DNA from: VRUE01 sp963704515
GTDB lineage: Bacteria > Actinomycetota > Thermoleophilia > Solirubrobacterales > 70-9
Assembly (NCBI GenBank): GCA_963704515.1
Contig: OY969913.1
Span: 1,798,001 to 1,862,000, forward strand
Direction: 5' to 3'
Length of the DNA stretch: 64,000 nucleotides
Part shown: positions 56,912 through 64,000 of the stretch, one piece after another
Numbering within the stretch: the stretch's first letter is position 1
Layout of the letters: every line of letters begins with the position of its first letter
Translations under genes and position numbers: made by a program
Notes under the pieces: generated by a model
Told to the model about the DNA's origin: nothing
The model's database searches: none
What the model saw: the letters and a program-made list of their open reading frames with translations, nothing else

Positions 56912-57739
56912 TCACTGCTTTTTGATCGCCGGCCCGGTGATTTCGCCGCGCAGAACCGATTCTCCAACGTGTGGCGGCAGCTTCTTTTCCTTCTTCGCCT
57001 TCTGGAAGGCCGCCTGATATTCGGCGGTCGGCGTCAGCGAGATGTCGATCTGGTTGAAGGCTCCGTTGGCGACGTAGGCGAGCAGCTGGGCGGGGATCTG
57101 GAACTGGGCGGCGATCTTGCCCGAGGAGCTGACCGGGACCGAGCCGATCTGCAGCGCCAGCTTCGGCGAGCGGTAGAGCCAGACGGTGTAGGTCTGTCCC
57201 TTGCCGGTCGGTTCGAGGCTCTGGGCCTCGACCTGGAGGAGGACCTTTTTGCGGTAGCGCCCGAAGAGCGCCCTGCCGCTGCCTTCGCCGCCGTCGACCG
57301 GGCTGAGGACCGCCTGGGTGAGGTTCTTTTCTTCGGCCGCGGTCAGATGTTGTTCGCCGCCTTCGGCCGCGGTCGTGTCGGACGACGACCCTCCGCCGCT
57401 GCCGCCGACGATCAGGATGATCACCAGCACGACCACCACCAGCGCGCCGGCGGCGATGCCGACCGCCGGTCCACGCTGCTTCGGCAGCTTCGGCTTCGGC
57501 AGAGAGAGCTTCGGCGGGCCCGCCGCCCGCTTTGGCCTCTCGGGCGCAGGCAACGCGGCCCGCGACTCTTCGGCCGGCGTGGGCGCCTCGACCTCCTCGT
57601 CGACCTCGGCGAGCGCTTCTTTGACCCGATCGCGAACCTCCTCGACGCTGAGTCCCATCAGCGCGGCCATGTCCTCGTAGCCCTCCTCGCGCTGGGCGAG
57701 CAGGCGCAGCATCGCCTTTTGGTCGTCGGTCAACCCCAC
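56912..57739 (-). CDS. Membrane protein with predicted HTH and external domain
   Basis: 275 residues. N terminus (1-48, GLTDDQKAMLRLLAQREEGYEDMAALMGLSVEEVRDRV) resembles sigma-region-4-like helix-turn-helix; a Pro/Lys linker, one TM segment (about 92-112), then an external beta-rich domain (about 135-275) resembling anti-sigma K-type C-terminal domains (VLLQVEAQSLEPTGKGQTYTVWLY). A transmembrane regulator is a reasonable guess. GTG start 9 bases behind TAGGCT (minus strand), leaderless. Confidence 0.78.
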   Translation of the reverse strand: MGLTDDQKAMLRLLAQREEGYEDMAALMGLSVEEVRDRVKEALAEVDEEVEAPTPAEESRAALPAPERPKRAAGPPKLSLPKPKLPKQRGPAVGIAAGALVVVVLVIILIVGGSGGGSSSDTTAAEGGEQHLTAAEEKNLTQAVLSPVDGGEGSGRALFGRYRKKVLLQVEAQSLEPTGKGQTYTVWLYRSPKLALQIGSVPVSSSGKIAAQFQIPAQLLAYVANGAFNQIDISLTPTAEYQAAFQKAKKEKKLPPHVGESVLRGEITGPAIKKQ

Positions 57740-57788
57740 CGATCGGGAAGCCTACGTGAGCCGCCCGCTGGCAGGGCGTCTCTGCGGT

Positions 57789-57802
57789 TAAGGTCTCGCC
57801 CG
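57789..57802 (+). promoter_or_regulatory. Leaderless promoter of thioesterase gene
   Basis: TAAGGT (57789-57794), 8 bases, then ATG 57803. Confidence 0.55.
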
Positions 57803-58216
57803 ATGGCCGAGGACCCGCGCGGACTGCTTTCCCACTTCGACGCTGTGGTGGGCACGGAATGGCTCGACGACGACCCCGATCATGCCCGCGCGCGGGTGCC
57901 GATGCGCGACGAGCTGCGCCAGCCGGTCGGCCTCCTGCACGGCGGCGTGATCTCGACCCTGGTCGAGAGCGTCTGCTCCCGCGCCACCGCCCTCGCCGTC
58001 CTCGGCGACGGGATGATGGCGATGGGCCAGTCGATCAACGTCAGCTTCATCCGCCCGATCACCGACGGTCACGCCGAAGTCGAGGCCAAGGCCCGCCACC
58101 GTGGCCGCACCACCTGGGTCTGGGACGCCGAGGTCCGCGACGCCGACGACCGCCTCTGCGCCCTGGCCCAGATGACCGTCGCCGTCCGCCCTGCGCGGGG
58201 ACGTGCCGCAACTTAG
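57803..58216 (+). CDS. PaaI-family hotdog thioesterase
   Basis: 137 residues. Hotdog fold with LLHGGVISTLVESVCSRA (catalytic-loop HGG) and INVSFIRPITDG. Hydrolyses acyl-CoA thioesters; substrate unknown. The last six codons plus the TAG stop are exactly the 21-base left arm of a family B hairpin, so its C terminus (RGRAAT) derives from that element. Confidence 0.9.
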   Translation: MAEDPRGLLSHFDAVVGTEWLDDDPDHARARVPMRDELRQPVGLLHGGVISTLVESVCSRATALAVLGDGMMAMGQSINVSFIRPITDGHAEVEAKARHRGRTTWVWDAEVRDADDRLCALAQMTVAVRPARGRAAT

Positions 58217-58253
58217 GGACCTATACGGTCCTCTAAGTTGCGGCACGTTCCCG
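58196..58253 (+). repeat. REP-like hairpin, family B copy 2
   Basis: 21-base arms 58196-58216 and 58233-58253, one G-U instead of G-C, loop of 16 bases with 12 identical to copy 1 (8041-8098). The left arm codes the end of the thioesterase. It lies 7 bases before the end of the convergent nadE. Confidence 0.85.
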
Positions 58254-58260
58254 GGGCGGG

Positions 58261-59928
58261 TTAGCCGCCGAAGCGGTTGGTGATCGGCAGGCGCCGGTCG
58301 CGGCCAAAGGCTCGGGGGGTGATGCGGATGCCTGGGGCCGCCTGGCGGCGCTTGTACTCGGAGCGGTCGACCATGCGGATCACCTCGTCGACGGTGTCGG
58401 GCGGCAGGCCGGCGGCGATCATCTCCTCGCGGCCCTCGTCGCGCTCGACGTAGGACTCGAGGATGCGGTCGAGCAGCTCGTAGGGCGGCAGCGAATCCGT
58501 GTCGCGCTGGTCGGGGCGCAGCTCGGCCGAGGGCGCTCGCTCGATCGCCGAGGCCGGGATCAGCTCGCGGCCGGCGACCTCGTTGCGATGGTGGACGAGG
58601 TCGTAGACGAGCGTCTTCGGCACGTCCTTGATCGCCGCGAAGCCGCCCGCCATGTCGCCGTAGAGGGTCGCGTAGCCGACCGACATCTCGCTCTTGTTAC
58701 CGGTGGTCAGCACCAGCCAGCCGTGCTTGTTGGAGAGCGCCATCATCAGGTTGCCCCTGATCCGGGCCTGGATGTTCTCCGCCGCCAGGTCGGGCTCCGA
58801 GGGCCGCGTCGGGTCGCGCGGCAGCGCGCCGTCCTCGGCTTCGCCCCCGGCGTCGCCGAAGGAGCCGGCAAGCGCCCCGGCGTACTCATCCATCGCTCCC
58901 TCGATCGGGATCTCGATCGCCTCCACACCGAGGTTTGCGGCGATATTCCGCGCGTCGGCCTGTGTTTCAACGCTGGAATGCGGCGAGGGCATCACCACGC
59001 AGCTGACCCGGTCGGGCCCGAGGGCGTCGACGGCGAGCAGGGCGACGAGAGCGGAGTCGATCCCGCCCGAGAGGGCGATGCCGACGTGGCGAAAGCCGTT
59101 CTTGGCGACGTAGTCGCGCAGGCCGAGGGTGAGCGCCGCGTAGACCTCGGCCAGGTCGGGCAGCGGCTCGGCGAGCGGGCCGGGCCCGGCGGCGGGCAGG
59201 TCGCAGACGAGCAGCTCCTCCTCGAACTGCGCGGCGCGGGCGACGATCTCCCCGTCGGCGCCGACCACGAGGCTGTGTCCGTCGAAGACCAGCTCGTCCT
59301 GGCCGCCGACCAGGTTGCAGAAGGCGAAGGCGACGCCGTAGGCGCGGGCCCGCTCGGCGAACATCGCTTCGCGCTCGCGCCCCTTGCCGCGGTGATAGGG
59401 CGAGCCCGACGGGTTGGCGATCAGGCTCGCGCCGGCTGCGGCCTCGCTCGACGCCGGCGGCCCCGGCGTCCAGACGTCCTCGCAGATCGTCAGGCCGACC
59501 CTCTCGCCACCGACCGCGATCGTCTCCGGCTCGCCACCCGGGACGAAGTAGCGCTGCTCGTCGAAGACGGCGTAGTTGGGCAGCCGGTTCTTGCGGTAGA
59601 CGGCTCGCACGGCGCCATCGGCGAGCACGGCGAGCGAGTTGTGGGCGTGACGGGAGTCGCCGCCCCCGGGGAGCGGCTCGGCGAACCCGACCAGAGCCAC
59701 GGTCCCGGACACGCCGAGGGCAAGCTCCTCGACCGCCCGCCGGTTGGCCTCGAGGAAGTGTCGCTTCAGGTAGAGGTCCTCGGCCGGGTAGCCCGGGATG
59801 CAGAGCTCCGGGAAGATCGTCAGCTCGGCGCCCTGGGCGCTCGCACGCCCGATCCACTCGGCGACCTCGGCCGCGTTGCCGTCGACGTCGCCGACGGTCG
59901 GGTCGATCTGGGCGAGGGCTACGCGCAA
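58261..59928 (-). CDS. nadE: NAD+ synthetase, glutamine-dependent
   Basis: About 555 residues. N-terminal nitrilase-like glutaminase domain (VALAQIDPTVGDVDGN, FPELCIPGYPAEDL, YRKNRLPNYAVFDE, and catalytic Cys in LTICEDVW), C-terminal synthetase domain with the P-loop GIALSGGIDSALVA, TTGNKSEMSVGYATLYGD and SEYKRRQAAPGIRI. TTG 59928 gives the family N terminus and has CGGAGAGCGCC upstream; a longer reading to 60141 is not supported. Confidence 0.95.
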   Translation of the reverse strand: MRVALAQIDPTVGDVDGNAAEVAEWIGRASAQGAELTIFPELCIPGYPAEDLYLKRHFLEANRRAVEELALGVSGTVALVGFAEPLPGGGDSRHAHNSLAVLADGAVRAVYRKNRLPNYAVFDEQRYFVPGGEPETIAVGGERVGLTICEDVWTPGPPASSEAAAGASLIANPSGSPYHRGKGREREAMFAERARAYGVAFAFCNLVGGQDELVFDGHSLVVGADGEIVARAAQFEEELLVCDLPAAGPGPLAEPLPDLAEVYAALTLGLRDYVAKNGFRHVGIALSGGIDSALVALLAVDALGPDRVSCVVMPSPHSSVETQADARNIAANLGVEAIEIPIEGAMDEYAGALAGSFGDAGGEAEDGALPRDPTRPSEPDLAAENIQARIRGNLMMALSNKHGWLVLTTGNKSEMSVGYATLYGDMAGGFAAIKDVPKTLVYDLVHHRNEVAGRELIPASAIERAPSAELRPDQRDTDSLPPYELLDRILESYVERDEGREEMIAAGLPPDTVDEVIRMVDRSEYKRRQAAPGIRITPRAFGRDRRLPITNRFGG

Positions 59929-59999
59929 GGCGCTCTCCGGGGGGCGGCCACGGCTGAAGTATCGCCGCCGGCGGTGTCGGGCCGCGCCCGGGTCGGCTG

Positions 60000-60012
60000 T
60001 AGATTGCGGGGG
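60000..60012 (+). promoter_or_regulatory. Leaderless promoter of secreted metalloprotease
   Basis: TAGATT (60000-60005), 7 bases, then GTG 60013. Confidence 0.6.
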
Positions 60013-61383
60013 GTGGGGGCTCGCCGGCGGCTGATAGGGGCATCGCTGGCGGCTGCCGCGCTGCTGGCGCTGGCGCCCAGCTCGGCCTCGGCCGGCGCGC
60101 AGTGGGTCTTCCGTGCGCCCGAGGCGCGGCCGACCGACCATCCCGACCCCAACCGCAACGCCTACACCGTGCCGGAGGCGCCCGGCTCACCCGCCTGCAC
60201 GCGCCACTTCTGCGTGCACTGGGTGGCGGAGGGCATCGACGCGCCGAAGCTCACCGACGCCAACGGCGACGGCATCCCGGACTACGTCGCCCGCGTGCAG
60301 GGGGTCGCCGAACGCGTCTACTCGGTGGAGAACGAAAGGCTCGGCTGGCGCGACCCCAAGTGCGACCGCCACAAAGGTGGCGGCTGGTGCAAGACCGACA
60401 TCTACCTGGAGGAGATCGGCGGCGCCCTTTTCGGCTACGCGGCGCCGGACCGCAACCAGGCGACCAAATCCCACCGGCTGCCACGCCGCCTCTACGGATA
60501 CCTGGTGCTGGACAACGACTACGCGCCCAGTGAGTTTCCGGGGACCACGCAGGAGCACGACCTCGAGGTGACCCTGGCTCACGAGTACAACCACATCCTC
60601 CAGTTCGGCTACGACGCCTACCAGGACGCCTGGTTCGCCGAGTCGAGCGCCGTCTGGATGGAGGACGAGGTCTACAACGGGATCAACGACTACCTGCGCT
60701 ACGTGCGCCGCTGGGTGAAGCTCTCCGACACCCCGCTGACCGCCAACTCGATCAAGGAGTACGGCTCGGCCGTCTGGAACAAGTGGCTGGCCCACCGCTA
60801 CGGGCGCTCGATCGTGCGCAACACCTGGGCGCGAGCCGAGCACACCAGGCCCGGGGGCTTCTCGGTCGCCGCCTACAACTCGGCGATCGAGGCGGCCGGT
60901 GGATCGGACTTCAGCCGTGACTTCGCCCGCTTCGCGTCCGACCTTCCCGAGTGGCGGACCGACACCGTCTTCCCCGAGGGCAACCTCTACCCGGACGTCT
61001 CACGCCAGGGCAGCCTGCCGACCGACGGCCGCACGCTGGACCGCAGCCTCAACCACACGACCTTCCAGTTGCTGCGCGTCCACGCCCGCGCCGGCCGAGC
61101 GCTGGTCGTCCGCGCCACCGCTCCGCGCGGGATCGCCGCCGGGCTCGCCCTGGTCGGCAGGATCGGCAGCGAGCGGCACGGCCGGGTGGTGAAGGTGGTG
61201 CGCTTCGGCCGCAACGGCGGGCGGATGACGGCGCGCATCGGGAGGCCGGGGCGCTTCGATCGCCTCACGACCGTCCTCGTCAACGCCGACACCAGCACCT
61301 CTGGCTTCAGCGCCCGGCGTCTGGACTGGGCCTACTTGACCGACAGCGCGCCGTTCCGCGTCTCGGCGCGGCTGCTGCGCTGA
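60013..61383 (+). CDS. Secreted zinc metalloprotease-like protein
   Basis: 456 residues. Signal peptide (about 8-27, LIGASLAAAALLALAPSSASA). The zinc motif HEYNH lies at about 195 in VTLAHEYNHILQFGYDAYQDAWFAESSAVWMEDEVYNG, with a Glu downstream as third ligand, like M6/peptidase-MA type enzymes. DANGDGIPDYV near 80 looks like a calcium-binding loop. C-terminal third is beta-rich. Overlaps the 3' end of the convergent WS/DGAT gene by 52 bases. Confidence 0.85.
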   Translation: MGARRRLIGASLAAAALLALAPSSASAGAQWVFRAPEARPTDHPDPNRNAYTVPEAPGSPACTRHFCVHWVAEGIDAPKLTDANGDGIPDYVARVQGVAERVYSVENERLGWRDPKCDRHKGGGWCKTDIYLEEIGGALFGYAAPDRNQATKSHRLPRRLYGYLVLDNDYAPSEFPGTTQEHDLEVTLAHEYNHILQFGYDAYQDAWFAESSAVWMEDEVYNGINDYLRYVRRWVKLSDTPLTANSIKEYGSAVWNKWLAHRYGRSIVRNTWARAEHTRPGGFSVAAYNSAIEAAGGSDFSRDFARFASDLPEWRTDTVFPEGNLYPDVSRQGSLPTDGRTLDRSLNHTTFQLLRVHARAGRALVVRATAPRGIAAGLALVGRIGSERHGRVVKVVRFGRNGGRMTARIGRPGRFDRLTTVLVNADTSTSGFSARRLDWAYLTDSAPFRVSARLLR

Positions 61384-62768
61384 GCGGCGCCGTCGGGGCC
61401 CGCGGGAACCCCCGTGATCTCGGCGATCGCGCTCTCGAGGTCGCGGCCGAAGCTCTCCAGGTCGGCCATCGCGTCGTAGTCGCCGATCAGGCCGAAGTTG
61501 ACCTGCCCGTTGTAGGACATGATCCCCACGCAGAGCGCCTGGCGGCGGGCCAGCGGCACCATCGGAAAGATCGCCTCCATCTGGCGGCCGAGCACGTAGA
61601 GGGGGAACTGCGGCCCCGGCACGTTGGTGACGACCAGGTTGAAGAAGCGCTGCGCGGGCTGCAGGCGGGCCGCCTGTGAGGCGATCGTGGTCGGCGCGAA
61701 ATCGACGATCCGGGTGAGGATCTCGGCGCCGACCGCCTGGCCAGAGCCCTTCAGGTCGCCCATGATCTCGGTGATCAGGTGCAGGCGGCGGACCGGCTCC
61801 TCGCACCAGACCGGCAGCGGCGCCATCATCGCCGAGATGCGATTGCCGAGCGCGCCGCGCTCCTCCTCGGCGCGGACGCTGACCGGCACCATCGCCCGCA
61901 TCTCGAGGCCCTCGGTGTCATGGCCGCGGGCGCGCAGGTAGTTGCCGATCGCGCCGGTGACGACCGAGAGGACGACGTCGTTGACCGTGCCGCCGTGCTC
62001 ATTCTTCACCGCCTTCAGCGTGGCCAGATCGGCGCGGACGAAGGCGACGCGCCGGTGCGGCCCGATTTCCACGTTGAACGGGGTGGAGGGGGCCGACATC
62101 CCGGCGCCGATCATCTTGCCGGTGTCGCCGAAGCCGCGCAGCACCTGGCGCGGCCCGCGCAGAGCCGCGCGCACGCCGCGGACGAACTCGCGCGGGCTGG
62201 TGGCCCGCTCGTGCAGCGCGTCGGCAAGCAGCTTGAAGTCGGTTGGCTCGGGGCGCGGCGCCCACTTGGGGGGCAGAGCCGGAGGGTTCGCCGGCTCGGG
62301 CTCGGTGTCGAAGAGGACGGTGGTGATGTCGACGCCCGAGATCCCGTCGACCAGCGCGTGGTGGCTCTTGCCGACGATCGCGAAGCGGTCGCCCTCGAGG
62401 CCCTGGACCAGCCACAGCTCCCAGAGCGGCTTGCTGCGGTCGAGCTGCTGGGAGAAGATCCGCGCCGCCAGGTTGCGCAGCTGCTCCTCCGAGCCGGGCT
62501 CCGGCAGCGCGGTGATCCGCACGTGGTAGTTGAGGTTGAGGTGAGGGTCGTCGACCCAGACCGGCCGCCCCTGGCCGAACGGCACGAAGCGCAGCTTCTG
62601 GCGGAAGCGGGGCACTAGGTGCAGGCGCGAGGCGATGTGGTCGCGGAACTCCTCGTGCGTGGGCGGCGGTCCCTCGAAGATGCTGGTCGAGGCGACGTGC
62701 ATGTGGGCGCCGGACCGCTCCAGGTGGAGGAAGGAGGAATCGAGCCCAGTCAGTCGGTCGGTGCTCAC
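61332..62768 (-). CDS. Wax ester synthase/diacylglycerol acyltransferase
   Basis: 478 residues. MSTDRLTGLDSSFLHLE start, active-site HHALVDG (HHxxxDG), NDVVLSVVTGAIGNYLRARG, and TNVPGPQFPLYVLGRQM in the C-terminal domain. Makes triacylglycerol or wax esters from acyl-CoA, common storage lipids in actinobacteria. GTG 62768 chosen by family N terminus; GTG 62786 adds six residues. Confidence 0.93.
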   Translation of the reverse strand: MSTDRLTGLDSSFLHLERSGAHMHVASTSIFEGPPPTHEEFRDHIASRLHLVPRFRQKLRFVPFGQGRPVWVDDPHLNLNYHVRITALPEPGSEEQLRNLAARIFSQQLDRSKPLWELWLVQGLEGDRFAIVGKSHHALVDGISGVDITTVLFDTEPEPANPPALPPKWAPRPEPTDFKLLADALHERATSPREFVRGVRAALRGPRQVLRGFGDTGKMIGAGMSAPSTPFNVEIGPHRRVAFVRADLATLKAVKNEHGGTVNDVVLSVVTGAIGNYLRARGHDTEGLEMRAMVPVSVRAEEERGALGNRISAMMAPLPVWCEEPVRRLHLITEIMGDLKGSGQAVGAEILTRIVDFAPTTIASQAARLQPAQRFFNLVVTNVPGPQFPLYVLGRQMEAIFPMVPLARRQALCVGIMSYNGQVNFGLIGDYDAMADLESFGRDLESAIAEITGVPAGPDGAAQRSSRAETRNGALSVK

Positions 62769-62821
62769 CCGGGAATCTTCGCACACGCTCCAAGGGTTCC
62801 CGCGGGGTCGGGACTCGATGC

Positions 62822-63907
62822 TCAGGCGGCGAAGCCGAGGCGCAGCTGGTCGTCCCGCGGCTCGGCCTCGGCGGTTTCCTCACCCGCGTCGAAGCCGGCG
62901 ACGCGGACGCCGAGCAGGCGGACCGGGCGCCGCGGGTCGTAGGCGCGCAGCAGGTCGAGGGCCACCGGCCCGACCACGGCAGGGTCGTTGGTCGGGGCCT
63001 CGACGGTGTGCGAGCGGCTGACGTTGGTCCAGTCGTCGAGCCGCACCTTGATCCCGATTGTGCGACCGCACAGTTCGCGCTTGCCCAGGCGGCGGCAGAG
63101 CTCCTCGGCGAGCCGCGCCAGGTGCGCCTCCAACTCGACCCGGTCGCCAACGTCGACGTCGAAGGTCGTCTCCGCCGACTGCGACTTGGTCTCGCGCGCG
63201 ACGCTGACCGGGGTGTCGTCTTCGAGCCGGGCGCGGCGATGCAGCCAGCGCCCCTGGCGTGGCCCAAAGGCGCGCTCCAGAGCGTCGGGGTCGCGGGCCC
63301 GCAGATCGGCCAGCGTCCGGATGCCCATCGCCTCCAGCTTGGCGACCGACTTGGGTCCGATCCCCGGGATCAGGCCGGGCGAGTCGCCAGAAAAGCGCTC
63401 CAGCGCCTCGGCCCGGGAGAGGACGACCAATCCACCCGGCTTGCCCAGCTCGCTGGTGATCTTGGCCAGCATGCGGCTCTCGGAGATGCCGACCGAGCAG
63501 CCCAGCCCGGTCCCATCCTTGATCTCGGCGGCAATCCGCCTCATCGTCGCCTTCGGCGAGAAGATCCCGGTGAGGTCGAGGTAGGCCTCGTCAAGCCCGA
63601 CCACCTCGACGACCTCCGCGTTGCCGCGCAGAACTTCCATCACCCGCGCCGAGGCCTCGCGGTAGGCGGCGAAATCGGGCTGCAGGTACACCGCGTCCGG
63701 CAACTTCCGCCGCGCCACCGCCGCCGGCATCGCCGAGTGGATCCCCGCCAGCCGCCGCGCCTCATAGCTGGCCGTGGTCACCACCGCCCGCGGCCCCGAG
63801 CCGCAGACGACCACCGGCTTCCCCCGCAGCTCCGGCCGCCGACACAGCTCCACCGAGGCGTAGAAGGCGTCCATGTCGAGGTGGGCCACGGTGCGCTCGA
63901 AGTTCAC
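62822..63907 (-). CDS. dinB: DNA polymerase IV (Y family)
   Basis: 361 residues, translesion polymerase. HLDMDAFYASVELCRRPELRGKPVVVCG, SYEARRLAGIHSAMP, VVGLDEAYLDLTG (catalytic Asp/Glu), GLGCSVGISESRMLAKITSELGKPGGL, HhH motif IPGIGPKSVAKLEAMG, and C-terminal QLRLGF for the beta clamp. GTG start 6 bases behind TACCAT (63919-63914), leaderless. Confidence 0.96.
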   Translation of the reverse strand: MNFERTVAHLDMDAFYASVELCRRPELRGKPVVVCGSGPRAVVTTASYEARRLAGIHSAMPAAVARRKLPDAVYLQPDFAAYREASARVMEVLRGNAEVVEVVGLDEAYLDLTGIFSPKATMRRIAAEIKDGTGLGCSVGISESRMLAKITSELGKPGGLVVLSRAEALERFSGDSPGLIPGIGPKSVAKLEAMGIRTLADLRARDPDALERAFGPRQGRWLHRRARLEDDTPVSVARETKSQSAETTFDVDVGDRVELEAHLARLAEELCRRLGKRELCGRTIGIKVRLDDWTNVSRSHTVEAPTNDPAVVGPVALDLLRAYDPRRPVRLLGVRVAGFDAGEETAEAEPRDDQLRLGFAA

Positions 63908-63959
63908 GTCCCGATGGTAAGAGGGAGGGGAGACGGCGATTGGGGCTCCCGGTGGCGGG

Positions 63960-63972
63960 TATGGTTTCGGGT
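63960..63972 (+). promoter_or_regulatory. Leaderless promoter at right edge
   Basis: TATGGT (63960-63965), 7 bases, then GTG 63973. Confidence 0.45.
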
Positions 63973-64000
63973 GTGGCCGACGTGAAGCACGCGAAGATCG
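63973..64000 (+). CDS. Start of a gene cut by the window edge
   Basis: Nine codons, MADVKHAKI, in the leaderless position. Too short to identify; the KHAKI stretch is reminiscent of the N terminus of thioredoxin reductases, which is no more than a hint. Confidence 0.4.

Noticed and set aside
58261..60141. Longer nadE reading from 60141
   Set aside because: The extra N terminus is Arg/Pro-rich and overlaps the divergent metalloprotease signal peptide; TTG 59928 matches the family start.

Overview
The window is high-GC actinobacterial chromosome, most likely class Thermoleophilia (Solirubrobacterales-like). The clues are the 16S rRNA, the secreted AVTxxKL-repeat protein at 9254-10075 that is typical of this class, the GarA-like FHA/MerR cassette with an RsiG-like small protein, and many leaderless genes. 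No plasmid, phage, CRISPR or intact insertion-sequence gene was seen. It is mostly core metabolism and cell-envelope housekeeping, tightly packed with ATGA/GTGA overlaps. This is read by eye; family calls rest on recognised motifs, not searches.

Layout. 1-9200: an MFS exporter (cut by the left edge); leuA behind a leucine-rich leader peptide; a TetR/ClC/membrane-protein operon; an XRE-cupin regulator run together with leuC-leuD, then leuB. 9250-19275: a repeat-rich secreted protein, ilvE, a short leader ORF with alternative hairpins, cimA, a DegT aminotransferase, argH, a 3-methyladenine glycosylase, a class A PBP and tyrS. leuA, leuCDB, ilvE and cimA together imply leucine synthesis and isoleucine synthesis from pyruvate via citramalate. 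19280-24512: a 16S-23S-5S rRNA operon with no tRNA in the spacer. 24513-28423: a structured element, two alpha/beta hydrolases with a small protein, and murA. 28460-34313: hisZ-hisG-hisD-hisB-hisH-hisA, then hisF. 34428-40736: polysaccharide deacetylase, cca-type nucleotidyltransferase, pgeF, yggS-like gene, sepF, proC, yggT, lspA and an rluD-like gene, a cell-division and envelope run. 40752-53116: rpsB-tsf-pyrH-frr-uppS-cdsA-dxr-rseP, two secreted proteins, ispG, proS and a CDP-alcohol phosphatidyltransferase. 53119-54716: RsiG-like/FHA/MerR cassette. 54843-64000: SRPBCC protein, AGPS-like FAD enzyme, membrane protein, thioesterase, nadE, a secreted metalloprotease, WS/DGAT, dinB and the first codons of another gene.

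Regulation and structure stand out. (1) The leucine codons of the leuA leader are complementary over 12 bases to the leuA Shine-Dalgarno, a translational attenuator that can be read directly. (2) Many transcription units show a TAnnnT box 6-10 bases before the start codon, implying leaderless mRNAs; by that rule ispG starts at ATA and the MFS gene at ATC. (3) Long hairpin elements sit at gene 3' ends. Three families occur twice each; in two of them the inner core is conserved while the long outer arms differ completely yet remain complementary. Several use the stop codon of the upstream gene as part of the arm. These elements are the best candidates for something undescribed here.
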